64,000 bases of DNA from Paenibacillus albidus (GCF_014644435.1 NZ_BMKR01000007.1:62001-126000); one strand, 5' to 3'; shown: positions 44,534 through 53,446, counted from the stretch's first letter. The notes: a model not told the origin generated them from the letters alone. Numbers and translations are program-made.

Positions 44534-44884
44534 ATGGGTAAATTTGTATTAAAGACAGACACTGCAAAAAAAGTGATTAACATTGAGCTTGACGGAACCT
44601 TCTCCGAAGAGGATGGCGTAAAATCCATTCAAGCCTATCAACAAACGATCAATCCGATTAACCCAGCCGACTACGAGCTGCAGATTGATTGCAGAAAGCT
44701 GAATGTAACCGCTCCGGATGTAGTGCCTTTGCTGGAGGGATGTTTCGTTATGTTCAAATCCGACGGATTTGTACGGGTAAATCTTACACTTGAGAACAAC
44801 CCGATCCTCAAAATGCAGCTGGCTCGTCTGGGCCGCAAAGCAGGTCTCGACAACCTGGAAATCATCTCGACGGCAAAAGCTTAA
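44534..44884 (+). CDS. small STAS-like protein
   Basis: Not firmly recognised. 116 aa from ATG 44534 (MGKFVLKTDTAKKVINIELD), which has GGGAG about 11 nt upstream; the frame is open back to 44456 without a good SD. The pattern of a beta-strand start, YELQIDCRKLNVTAPDVVPLL in the middle (the strand-helix region where SpoIIAA-type STAS proteins carry their phosphorylatable Ser/Thr), and a final LDNLEII strand suggests a STAS/SpoIIAA-like fold. No sigma or anti-sigma gene is adjacent. Role in the pathway unknown. Confidence 0.7.
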   Translation: MGKFVLKTDTAKKVINIELDGTFSEEDGVKSIQAYQQTINPINPADYELQIDCRKLNVTAPDVVPLLEGCFVMFKSDGFVRVNLTLENNPILKMQLARLGRKAGLDNLEIISTAKA

Positions 44885-44906
44885 GACATATTTTAGGAGG
44901 AATCAT

Positions 44907-45899
44907 ATGCCCGGAATTCGTATTAAGGACATCGATATCTATCATCCTAGCAACAAGGTCGGCAATGACTTTTTTATACAGCATTTTGACGAAAAGGGTA
45001 TCGAAATTCGCGGGCTTCTAGCCGCTCTGGGCAGAAATACACGCTACCGCATTGACAATGAGGATGAGAATTCCTTGACCATGGCTTTTGAAGCAGCAAG
45101 CAATGTGCTGGAAAAAGCCGGACTTACCGGTGCGGATATCGATCTGATCGCCTATGCGAGTCAGACTCCAGAGTATATCTTTCCTACCAATTCATTAATG
45201 ATTCACCGGCTGATTCATGGTGCATCCCATACCATTTGCATCGACAGCAATGCAAACTGTGCCGGAATGACCGCTTCTGTTGAGCAGGTAAGCCGGCAAA
45301 TGATGGCGAATCCGCGGATCCGGCGGGCACTTGTGATTGGTTCCGATCACGTGGCTCCACATGCCGACAGAAATGACCCGGTCTACTATGCGAATTTTGG
45401 CGATGCGGCTGCAGCTGTTATTCTGGAGCGTGACGAGGATTCGACAGGATTCATAGATTCCATTTACCAGACTGACACCTGTGTGTACGGAAATTCCCTT
45501 TTCCCCGCCGAAGGCTTGGCCAACCTGGGGAGACATGGTGTTGCTGCAGGAGAATTCAATGTCAAGTTCATCCCTTTTGATGATTCCATCTGTGTGGATG
45601 CTGCCTCTGAATCTATTCAAACCCTGCTCTCTCGCAACAACATAACACCGGGAGAGATTAAAGCGGCCTGCTTCTCCCAGTTGTCGCTGCCTAACATTCT
45701 GGCCGTTGCCGAGAAGACCGGAATCGATAAGGATGTCGCAGTCTACATCGGAGACGAGTTCGGTTATACCTCGACCAGCAGCCCCTTTATGGCGCTGCAC
45801 AGAGCTGTTAGCACAGGACAGGTTATCCGGGGCGACAAGGTTTTGTTCTGGACGGTTGGTGCCGGCTGGCAGAATGTCGCATTTGTCATCGAATACTAG
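44907..45899 (+). CDS. KAS III (FabH)-like condensing enzyme with altered active site
   Basis: 330-aa thiolase-superfamily protein close to 3-oxoacyl-ACP synthase III. The nucleophile is Cys118 in NANCAGM. The position equivalent to the FabH catalytic His (HQAN) reads SQLS (Ser257), and the GNTS Asn position reads GYTSTSS (Tyr287). Loss of both residues that support decarboxylation suggests acyl transfer or ester/thioester formation instead of a normal Claisen condensation. AGGAGGAATC SD before ATG 44907; 22 bp after the STAS-like stop. fab genes are not adjacent, so a housekeeping fatty-acid role is unlikely. Confidence 0.9.
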   Translation: MPGIRIKDIDIYHPSNKVGNDFFIQHFDEKGIEIRGLLAALGRNTRYRIDNEDENSLTMAFEAASNVLEKAGLTGADIDLIAYASQTPEYIFPTNSLMIHRLIHGASHTICIDSNANCAGMTASVEQVSRQMMANPRIRRALVIGSDHVAPHADRNDPVYYANFGDAAAAVILERDEDSTGFIDSIYQTDTCVYGNSLFPAEGLANLGRHGVAAGEFNVKFIPFDDSICVDAASESIQTLLSRNNITPGEIKAACFSQLSLPNILAVAEKTGIDKDVAVYIGDEFGYTSTSSPFMALHRAVSTGQVIRGDKVLFWTVGAGWQNVAFVIEY

Positions 45900-45906
45900 G
45901 ATCATA

Positions 45907-45952
45907 AAAGGGTCTCCGGCCGCCATGAAATGGCAACCGGGAGACCCTTTTT
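45907..45952. terminator. bidirectional terminator between the KAS III-like gene and glpK
   Basis: AAAGGGTCTCCGG and CCGGGAGACCCTTT arms (one bulged G) with T runs on the plus strand and A runs on the 5' side, so it can end both converging transcripts. Confidence 0.9.
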
Positions 45953-45994
45953 GTTATTCGGGATTTTTAGAACAATAACACCATATGATTGCCT

Positions 45995-47488
45995 TTACCG
46001 GTGACCTTCGTGTTTCTCCCAGCCCATCGTACGCGATACCGCATCCTGCCAGGCATGATAACGGCGTTCCCGTTCCTCTGGCTCCATCAGCGGTGAAAAG
46101 ACCTTCTCGGCTTTATTAAAGCGCTCCAGCTGTTCTCTGCTCCAGACGCCCGAGGTGAGCCCTGCCAGCAGTGCAGCCCCCAGTGCAGTCGTCTCTGCAT
46201 AAGCTGTACGGGTAACCTCACTGCCCAGAATATCGGCTTGAAACTGCATCAGCAGATCATTGCGGACTGCTCCTCCGTCGACACGCAGTCCTGTCAGCGG
46301 CATGCCGGCATCCTTCTCCATCGCTCCAATAACGTCTCTGGACTGGAAGGCCAGAGATTCGAGCGTTGCCCGTACCAGATGCCCGGAGGTTGTGCCCCGG
46401 GTCAAGCCAAACACGGCGCCACGGGCGTACATATCCCAATAGGGAGCACCCAGTCCGGTAAACGCCGGGACGACGACAACCCCGTCACTGTCTTCTACCT
46501 CTCTTGCTTTGTCCTCAGAGCCCGCAGGAGCTGAAATAACCCCCAGCCCCTCCTGCAGCCACTGGACAGCCGCTCCGGCGACGAACACACTGCCCTCAAG
46601 CGCATAATACAGCTCCTCACCCATTCCCCAAGCCACTGTGGTCAGCAATCCATGGCTGGAGGTTACCGCTTCGGTTCCGGTATTCATCAGAATGAAGCAG
46701 CCTGTTCCATACGTATTTTTGGCGCTGCCCGCTTCCAGACAGGTATGCCCAAATAAAGCAGCCTGCTGGTCCCCCAGAACGGAACGAATGGGAATCTCCG
46801 TACCGAACCAGCAGGATTCCGCGAAGCCGAATTCTCCGCCCGACATTCTCACTTCCGGCAGAATGCAACGGGGAATCCGCAGGGCTTCCATTAACTGCGC
46901 ATCCCACTCACGGTCATGCAGATTGAACAGCATAGTTCTAGAGGCATTTGTAACATCCGTAGCGTGGACTTCCCCGCCAGTCAGCTTCCAGATGAGCCAG
47001 CTGTCTATGGTTCCTCCGAGCAGTTCTCCCCGTTCAGCCCGCTCCCGTGCCCCGTCTACGTGATCCAGGATCCACGCCAGCTTCGTGGCCGAGAAATAGG
47101 CATCCACCACCAGCCCCGTCTTGCGGGCAATTAACGGAGCCAGCCCCCTGTTCTTCAATTCTTCGCACTGCTGTGCGGTACGGCGGTCCTGCCACACAAT
47201 GGCGGGATAAATAGGTTGTCCGGTAGCCTTCTCCCAGATCAAGGCCGTCTCCCGCTGATTGGTGATCCCGATGGCGGTGATTGCAGCAGCAGGCTGTCCG
47301 CTTGCCTGGATGGCATCCCTTGCCGCTGCGAGCTGAGTCTCCCAGATCTGCTCCGGATCATGCTCCACCCACCCGGGATACGGGAAGGACTGCCTGATTT
47401 CATATTGCCCCTGAGAGATCATCCCAGCCTCCTGATCGAACAAAATGGCCCGCGAACTGGTTGTGCCTTGGTCCAATGACAAAATCAT
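45995..47488 (-). CDS. glpK: glycerol kinase
   Basis: ATP-dependent phosphorylation of glycerol to sn-glycerol-3-phosphate. The 497-aa FGGY-family protein has MILSLDQGTTSSRAILFD, WVEHDPEQIWETQ, AIGITNQRET, GDQQAALFGH, KNTYGTGCFIL and RVDGGAVRNDLLMQFQADIL. AGGAGG SD before the ATG. The usual glpF, glpP or glpD neighbours are absent here, so the gene stands alone between the riboswitch operon and resE. Confidence 0.97.
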   Translation of the reverse strand: MILSLDQGTTSSRAILFDQEAGMISQGQYEIRQSFPYPGWVEHDPEQIWETQLAAARDAIQASGQPAAAITAIGITNQRETALIWEKATGQPIYPAIVWQDRRTAQQCEELKNRGLAPLIARKTGLVVDAYFSATKLAWILDHVDGARERAERGELLGGTIDSWLIWKLTGGEVHATDVTNASRTMLFNLHDREWDAQLMEALRIPRCILPEVRMSGGEFGFAESCWFGTEIPIRSVLGDQQAALFGHTCLEAGSAKNTYGTGCFILMNTGTEAVTSSHGLLTTVAWGMGEELYYALEGSVFVAGAAVQWLQEGLGVISAPAGSEDKAREVEDSDGVVVVPAFTGLGAPYWDMYARGAVFGLTRGTTSGHLVRATLESLAFQSRDVIGAMEKDAGMPLTGLRVDGGAVRNDLLMQFQADILGSEVTRTAYAETTALGAALLAGLTSGVWSREQLERFNKAEKVFSPLMEPEERERRYHAWQDAVSRTMGWEKHEGHR

Positions 47489-47585
47489 TCTATAAGCCTC
47501 CTAATAAGTTTGGTTAGCGCAGGCTTCTCTTGGGTTACCGGTTCGGATATGTTCCACGATGAACAAGATTAATGTGTTCATTTCA

Positions 47586-47614
47586 ACAAAAAGCACCCCT
47601 GCTGTCAGAGGCGC
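47586..47614 (-). terminator. terminator after resE
   Basis: Minus strand GCGCCTCT-GACAGC-AGGGGTGC with two G-U pairs, followed by TTTTTG. Confidence 0.8.
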
Positions 47615-47633
47615 TGTCATGCTTTGTTTGTTA

Positions 47634-49073
47634 TTACTGTTTTTCGACAGGAAGTCGAAGGGTGAACACTGTACCCTCTCCAAGCTTGCTGGCAGCAAAA
47701 ATATGGCCTTGATGCGAGGATACGATATTCTTGACAATGGCCAGACCCAGTCCGGTACCACCCGATTCGCCTCTCACACGTGCCTTGTCTGCCTTGTAGA
47801 AACGCTCAAAGATAAAAGGCAGATCTTCCGGCGGTATACCCACCCCTTCATCCTGTATTTCTACCTCAAGGTAGCGGCGTCCTTCCAGTACAATCGTACC
47901 GGCCTGAATGGTAATATGCTTCCCTGCCAGCGTATGGCGAAAAGCGTTATCGAGCAGATTCGTGAGCACCTGCTCCAATTTATCTTCATCTGCCGCTTTA
48001 AGAAGCAGCCGCTCGTCAGGCTTGCTGAACTCCAGCAGAATCTCCCGCTCTTTGGCCCGGACTGTGAATTTGCGGTATACCCGGTCAAGCAGCTCGCCCA
48101 GGTCCACCTGGACCTTCATCATATCCATATGTCCGGCTTCCATGCGGGCCATGTCGAGCAGATCCTTAACCAGCCGACCCATGCGCAGCGATTCATCATG
48201 GATCACCTGAATCAGCTCGCTGCTCTCTTCCGGCGAAGATGCCATCCCGTCAAGCAGGGCCTCACTGTAGCCCTGCATCATCGAGAGCGGCGTCCGGATC
48301 TCATGTGAGACGTTAGCCACAAAGTCACGGCGCATCTTCTCCAGCCGGACCTCTTCGGTGACATCGCGCAGAACCGCTACCGCTCCGCGTATGCTGTTCT
48401 CGGAGTACAGCGGCGCCATGTGCACAGACCATACTCCCTGCCGCACATGAACGTTCGAGCGCTGGTCGCCGCCCTGCTCCAGCGTAGTGTTGAACAGGGG
48501 CAGCAGCGGAGGGGGAACGCTGCCTGGCAAGTCCACTTCCGGACTTGACTCCGCTTCGTTCTCCTGCTCCCATGGAATATCGCTCCAGTTCTCCAGCAGC
48601 GCTTGTCCATGCGGATTAGTCAGGATGATCCGCCCGGCAATATCGAAAGTTATGACCGCATCACTCATGCTGCGTAGCACACTGGACAAATGTCCCTTTT
48701 CATGATTAAGGCTGCGGATATTGGCTTCCAGCTCTTCAGCCATATGATTAAAGGAAGTAGCCAGCTGACCAATCTCATCGCTGTTTACAAGCGTCAGCCT
48801 TGTCCCATATTCGCCGCGGCGGATATTGTTGGCCGCCTTAATCACCTGCTGCATAGGCTGGGTAATCTTGGTGAACAGAAATAACGCAAAAAACGTTGTC
48901 AGGGAAAAGCCTATCATACAGGTATACAAAAACAAACGTTTAATCGCCCCGGAATTGGCAAAATTGCTGTCGATATAGGGCAGCAGGAATAACCCCAGCG
49001 TCATCAATACGACAGCAACCAGACAGATGATCGTGACCCACAGCTTGCCGACCAGAGTTCTCCAGAAGTTCAC
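47634..49073 (-). CDS. resE: sensor histidine kinase ResE
   Basis: Membrane histidine kinase partnered with ResD, sensing redox or oxygen limitation in Bacillus. 479 aa: two transmembrane segments near the N terminus, HAMP (about 65-115), PAS-like domain (about 125-235), HisKA with the phospho-His in NVSHEIRTPLSMMQGY, and HATPase with DNAFRHT, GVGIPPEDLPFIFERFY and GGTGLGLAIVK. GTG start adjoining the resD stop, so translation is coupled. Confidence 0.93.
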   Translation of the reverse strand: MNFWRTLVGKLWVTIICLVAVVLMTLGLFLLPYIDSNFANSGAIKRLFLYTCMIGFSLTTFFALFLFTKITQPMQQVIKAANNIRRGEYGTRLTLVNSDEIGQLATSFNHMAEELEANIRSLNHEKGHLSSVLRSMSDAVITFDIAGRIILTNPHGQALLENWSDIPWEQENEAESSPEVDLPGSVPPPLLPLFNTTLEQGGDQRSNVHVRQGVWSVHMAPLYSENSIRGAVAVLRDVTEEVRLEKMRRDFVANVSHEIRTPLSMMQGYSEALLDGMASSPEESSELIQVIHDESLRMGRLVKDLLDMARMEAGHMDMMKVQVDLGELLDRVYRKFTVRAKEREILLEFSKPDERLLLKAADEDKLEQVLTNLLDNAFRHTLAGKHITIQAGTIVLEGRRYLEVEIQDEGVGIPPEDLPFIFERFYKADKARVRGESGGTGLGLAIVKNIVSSHQGHIFAASKLGEGTVFTLRLPVEKQ

Positions 49074-49790
49074 TTACTTGGGAACCTCGAGTTTATAGCC
49101 TACTCCCCACACGGTCGTGATCATTGCTGCAGATTCCGGCGATACCTTGTTCAGCTTCTCGCGAAGTCTTTTGACATGTGTGTCCACGGTGCGCAAATCT
49201 CCAAAGAACTCATAATTCCACACATCCTTGAGCAGTTCCTCGCGTGAAAATACTTTATCCGGCGAAATCGCCAGATAATGCAGCAGCTCATATTCTTTTG
49301 GCGTCAAGCTTACTTCCTGGCCGCCTGCCGTTACACGGTGGGCATCATGTTCGATAATCAGATGTGGAAATACAATATTGTTGCTTGAATTGGTCTCCTT
49401 GGATAAAAAGGCTGTTGCCGAAGAACGGCGCATAATGGCCTTGACCCGATAGATGACCTCGCGCGGACTGAATGGCTTCACAACGTAATCGTCCGCTCCC
49501 ATCTCAAAGCCCTGCACGCGGTTAATCTCTTCACCCTTGGCGGTCAGCATCAATACAGGTGTTGATTTGACGCCTCTAAGCCTTGTCAGCACTTCAATCC
49601 CGTCAATGCCCGGAAGCATGACATCCAGAAGAATCAGACCGTAATCATTGGCTGTTGCTTTGCGAAGAGCAATCTCACCGTCTTCCGCCTCGTCAATTTC
49701 GTATCCTTCTTTTTCGAGGTACATTTTGAGCAGGCGGCGGATACGTTCCTCATCATCCACCACCAGAATTCTATTCAAATGCTCTGCCAT
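49074..49790 (-). CDS. resD: response regulator ResD
   Basis: OmpR-family DNA-binding response regulator of 238 aa. Receiver domain with LVVDDEERIRR, phospho-Asp in LLDVMLPGIDG, and DDYVVKPFSP; C-terminal winged helix with SLTPKEYELLHYL and VWGVGYKLEVPK. In Bacillus it activates respiratory genes, including resABC and cytochrome genes. Named by operon context with resABC and resE. Confidence 0.93.
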   Translation of the reverse strand: MAEHLNRILVVDDEERIRRLLKMYLEKEGYEIDEAEDGEIALRKATANDYGLILLDVMLPGIDGIEVLTRLRGVKSTPVLMLTAKGEEINRVQGFEMGADDYVVKPFSPREVIYRVKAIMRRSSATAFLSKETNSSNNIVFPHLIIEHDAHRVTAGGQEVSLTPKEYELLHYLAISPDKVFSREELLKDVWNYEFFGDLRTVDTHVKRLREKLNKVSPESAAMITTVWGVGYKLEVPK

Positions 49791-49867
49791 TTCACAACAA
49801 CCCCTTCATCTAATACAGTAGAACGTTATTCAAAAAAATTCTGCAGCCCTTCAAAGGCCAGATCTGC

Positions 49868-51130
49868 TCAGTCCGTCCCTGCATAAGAGTGAAGTCCGGC
49901 AATCACCAGATTGACGCCTACCAGGGTAAACATAACGACCAGAAAGCCGAGTACGGCGAGCCATGCGGATTTGCGGCCCTGCCACCCGCGGGCCAGCCGC
50001 AGATGGAGATAGGCACTGTAGAACAGCCAGGTGACAAGTGCCCAGACTTCCTTCGGATCCCATCCCCAGAACCTGCCCCAGGCTACCTGAGCCCATATCA
50101 TTGCAAAAATCAAAGCCCCCAGTGTAAAGATGGGAAAGCCTATAGCGATCGCGCGGTAAGTAATCTCATCCAAATCATCCGCATCAATGCCGTCCAGCAC
50201 CGGGTGAATGGCTTCGCCCAAGGGTTTGCGGACGATAAGCCGGATCAGCCCGTAAAGAAGAAGACCGGAAATCAGCGACCAGATTACGGTGTTGAATTTG
50301 CGTCCGGCGTTGACACCGTTCATCCATGAAGGTGCTTCAAACAAGGGTTTATCCATGCCAAGAAACGACTGGAAGCTCTCAATTTCGCTATCGTAAGGTG
50401 CCACAATCGGCGGCATTTTATAGCTCACTTTCTCTATTGTACTATTTTCCTGCCCGGGGCTGTCAATCGTAACGTTGGGCCGGACAAAAACAGACTCGTA
50501 TCCGGCCCCGCGGAAAGCGAATACAGACACAAGAAAACCAAGAATAACGATAATGGAAAAGAGAGTGAATTCTACCAGTCTCTGCTGCTTGCGGTCGTTT
50601 TTGTCTTTGCTGCCGAAATTGACGGTCCGCAGCAGATACATCAGCCCGGCTGCAAATCCGACAGCGAAAAAGGATTCACCAAGCGCAGCCAGTGTAACAT
50701 GAATGTTCAGATAAATGGACTTCAATGATGGAATCAGCGGCTGCACCTCTTGCGGAAACACAGCCGCGTATGCCATCAGAATAATCGAGATCGGAACCGC
50801 AAACAGTCCCAGAATGATTTTACGGTAAATGGCGAAGATAACGGTAAACGCCACCATAACCATCATCGATAAAAAGGTCATAAATTCGTACATGTTGCTG
50901 ACGGGGATATGCCCGGAACCCATCCAGCGGGTGATAAAATAAGCCAAGTGGCAAAGCAGTCCGATTGAGGATGCGGCAAAAGCGATTTTGCCCCAGCGGG
51001 CAGTATGCTCCTCCGGCTTGCGTCCGGACCATTTGCGGCCCATGATGGCGATAGTGTATAACATGAAGGCACCGCTGTATAAGAAAAACGCGGCTATAAA
51101 TATGTCACTGCTGAAATCGAGCAAGCTCAT
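49868..51130 (-). CDS. resC: cytochrome c biogenesis protein ResC (CcsA/CcsB family)
   Basis: Integral membrane subunit of the system II cytochrome c synthase with ResB; delivers haem to apocytochrome outside the membrane. 420 aa with about 8 membrane segments, including the tryptophan-rich haem-binding WGRFWGWDPKEVWALVTW motif near residue 350 and flanking His residues. ATG overlaps the resB stop. An unusually long linker (about 200-270) carries polar insertions between helices. Confidence 0.93.
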   Translation of the reverse strand: MSLLDFSSDIFIAAFFLYSGAFMLYTIAIMGRKWSGRKPEEHTARWGKIAFAASSIGLLCHLAYFITRWMGSGHIPVSNMYEFMTFLSMMVMVAFTVIFAIYRKIILGLFAVPISIILMAYAAVFPQEVQPLIPSLKSIYLNIHVTLAALGESFFAVGFAAGLMYLLRTVNFGSKDKNDRKQQRLVEFTLFSIIVILGFLVSVFAFRGAGYESVFVRPNVTIDSPGQENSTIEKVSYKMPPIVAPYDSEIESFQSFLGMDKPLFEAPSWMNGVNAGRKFNTVIWSLISGLLLYGLIRLIVRKPLGEAIHPVLDGIDADDLDEITYRAIAIGFPIFTLGALIFAMIWAQVAWGRFWGWDPKEVWALVTWLFYSAYLHLRLARGWQGRKSAWLAVLGFLVVMFTLVGVNLVIAGLHSYAGTD

Positions 51131-52815
51131 GCCAGGCCTCCTCCGTTATCCAATGTTTTTTCATCGACTGCCATATCCACTTTCCCCAGAACACCGACGA
51201 TCTCGCGGCGGAAGCCGAACCAGTTCTTGTTCGTGTGGCCGCCAAGTGTCAGCACACCGTCATCTACGGTCAGCCAAACGCGGCGATGCTGCCAATAAAA
51301 ACCCAGCACCAGACCCAGCATCACAATTGCGGCACCTACCCAGATAAAGGGCATTGCACGGTCTACACGTACATTCAAATAGGTAGTGGACTCCGAGAAA
51401 TCGACATCCTTCATATCGCCCACTTCAAGCTCCAGAAAACGGCTGCCGCCGCCAAGCTTATCGTTGATGGCTGTCTGCTGAAACTTCGTTTTGTCGACTT
51501 GTTTGGGAAAATAAAAATACTGCTGTCCTTCCGCCGGAAGATCCGGCCCCGTAATCAGGAACAGGAAGGCGGGCGCATTCGGATACGGGGATACGGATAC
51601 CGGCTGCCCTTCGTCGCTTAGGCCAAAATCCATGTACTTTTCTTTCAGCGTGACCGTATAAGGGCCGGCCTCAAAGCTGCGCTCCGGATTCTTCATCGTA
51701 AGCTTGAATTTGCCGTAGACTTCTCCTGTACGGGAATCCTTAAGCTCAGGCTGTACGGAACGCAGGACCGGAGTAAGGTCATAATCAAACTGATACGCTT
51801 TCAGACCTTTGTAGCTGAGCGGAGAATTCACCCGGATATCATGGGACGCCACTTCATTCAGCTGCGGCTTCTTGGACGGATCTCCGCAGTCCGCTGTACA
51901 TTCGTACAACACCGCCTGGGTCTCATACAATTTGGGAAGCACTTTCTTCCCGCGGAATTCCTCAGGCATCTCTTCCTCCGTATAGAACTCTACGATGAAT
52001 TTCTTGTTCTCCAGATAGAAGGTAGTGTCCGGAATCTGTGTAATTTCCCCTTGGGGAAAAGCCAGATGCTGGTCCATGTTCAGGCCCGGCAACCCTCTTG
52101 CGAGCACCGCCAGCAAAAAAATAATCAGACCTATATGTATAACATAGGGTCCCCAGCGGCTGAAACGGTGTTTCTCCGCCAGCAGAGCCCCCCCATCGGT
52201 CTTCACGCGATAGCCGCGCTTCTTCAGGGGACCTGCCACCCGCTCTACCCATGTTTCCGGATCGTCCTGCACTTCTGTAACCAGCACGACCTTCTGACGG
52301 GTGAGAAATTGACGGTGCTTGCGGATCTTTTGTCTGGTCAGCGCCTTGTACAGCGGAAGTACACGGTCCAGGCTGCAAATCACCAGTGAAGCGCCAATCA
52401 TTACAAGCAGGGTCACGAACCACCAGGATTCATAGGTGTGCGAAAGGCCGAGTTTATAATAAATATCCCCGGCTGTCCCGTACTCTTGCTTGTAATAGGT
52501 TGAAGCATCAATGTTAAGAAAAGTGCTCTCTTGAGGCAGAATGGTGCCCAGCATCGAACCCAGCAGCGTCAGCACAATGAGATAGACGGCAATCTTGACC
52601 GAGGAAAAAAAGTTCCAGACCCGATCAATGATTCCCGGGTTCACACGCTGCGAACGGCGGGCTACGCCATCATAACGCATTTCCAGGTTCTCACTGGACT
52701 CCGCCTCTTTCTCTTCCAGCGGCTTGCCGCAGGCCTCACAGAGAACCGTACCCACCGGATTCTGATGGCCGCACTCACATTTGGTATTGGTAAACAAAGG
52801 CGCCTTGCTGCTCAT
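51127..52815 (-). CDS. resB: cytochrome c biogenesis protein ResB
   Basis: Second subunit of the system II haem-attachment complex. 562 aa: an N-terminal zinc-ribbon-like CECGHQNPVGTVLCEACG, about four membrane segments, and a large extracytoplasmic domain. ResB motifs include LLGSMLGTILPQES, WWFVTLLVMIGASLVICSLDR and, near the end, WVGAAIVMLGLVLGFYWQHRRVW. The N-terminal CxC-x(n)-CxxC element looks like an addition to the core ResB fold. Overlaps resA by 4 bp. Confidence 0.92.
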   Translation of the reverse strand: MSSKAPLFTNTKCECGHQNPVGTVLCEACGKPLEEKEAESSENLEMRYDGVARRSQRVNPGIIDRVWNFFSSVKIAVYLIVLTLLGSMLGTILPQESTFLNIDASTYYKQEYGTAGDIYYKLGLSHTYESWWFVTLLVMIGASLVICSLDRVLPLYKALTRQKIRKHRQFLTRQKVVLVTEVQDDPETWVERVAGPLKKRGYRVKTDGGALLAEKHRFSRWGPYVIHIGLIIFLLAVLARGLPGLNMDQHLAFPQGEITQIPDTTFYLENKKFIVEFYTEEEMPEEFRGKKVLPKLYETQAVLYECTADCGDPSKKPQLNEVASHDIRVNSPLSYKGLKAYQFDYDLTPVLRSVQPELKDSRTGEVYGKFKLTMKNPERSFEAGPYTVTLKEKYMDFGLSDEGQPVSVSPYPNAPAFLFLITGPDLPAEGQQYFYFPKQVDKTKFQQTAINDKLGGGSRFLELEVGDMKDVDFSESTTYLNVRVDRAMPFIWVGAAIVMLGLVLGFYWQHRRVWLTVDDGVLTLGGHTNKNWFGFRREIVGVLGKVDMAVDEKTLDNGGGLA

Positions 52816-53336
52816 CGCTTCACCAGCTTCCCGATTTGGGTATCCAGTGTGCTTAAGTCAAGCTGGCCGATATGGATACTGTCCACTTTGCCTCTGGCAT
52901 TGATGAAAAAGGTAGTCGGCATCGGCGAAATGCCATAGCTGCGTACCGCATCCCGGCCCGGGTCCATAACAATCGGAAAGTTGATGTCAACAAGCTTCAC
53001 AAAATTCTCGACGGTCATCTGATCCTCACCGACATTCACGCCTACGACGACTACTCCCTCATCCTTCCACTTCTCCCACTGAGCCTGGAGAGCGGGCATT
53101 TCTTTAACGCAAGGGGCACACCAGGAACCCCAAAAATTCAGCACAACCGCCTTGCCCTTGTATTCGTCCAGCGTATGGGACTTGCCATCCAGGCCAAGCA
53201 GTTCAAAGGACGGCGCAGTACTGCCCTCCTTCGGCTTTCCGTCCCCGCCAAACACCGAGGAACCGATTGCATAACCTCCCAGCAGAACGATTAGAAACAA
53301 AATAATAATCTGAACCGGCTTTCTCGCTTTGCCCAC
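52812..53336 (-). CDS. resA: thiol-disulfide oxidoreductase ResA
   Basis: Membrane-tethered thioredoxin-like protein that reduces apocytochrome c haem-binding cysteines. 174 aa with an N-terminal anchor (IIILFLIVLLGGYAIGSSVF) and active site NFWGSWCAPCVKEMP. GTG start after GGGGG. It heads resA-resB-resC-resD-resE. Confidence 0.95.
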   Translation of the reverse strand: MGKARKPVQIIILFLIVLLGGYAIGSSVFGGDGKPKEGSTAPSFELLGLDGKSHTLDEYKGKAVVLNFWGSWCAPCVKEMPALQAQWEKWKDEGVVVVGVNVGEDQMTVENFVKLVDINFPIVMDPGRDAVRSYGISPMPTTFFINARGKVDSIHIGQLDLSTLDTQIGKLVKR

Positions 53337-53413
53337 ACGTGAAGCCCCCTTCTGTGACGCAACTCATACTAAAGTTGTTAGGTGTGAACATCCTATGAAC
53401 ATTATAACGAATA

Positions 53414-53445
53414 TTGTCACAAGATTAGGGGTTTAATTTGTGAAC
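53414..53445 (-). promoter_or_regulatory. candidate ResD-type boxes and -10 upstream of resA
   Basis: TTTGTGAAC (plus, 53437-53445) and TTGTGACAA (minus, 53422-53414) resemble the ResD recognition motif TTTGTGAAT; minus-strand TATAAT lies at 53406-53401. No good -35, as expected for an activator-dependent promoter. Motif assignment is inference. Confidence 0.35.
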
Positions 53446-53446
53446 T

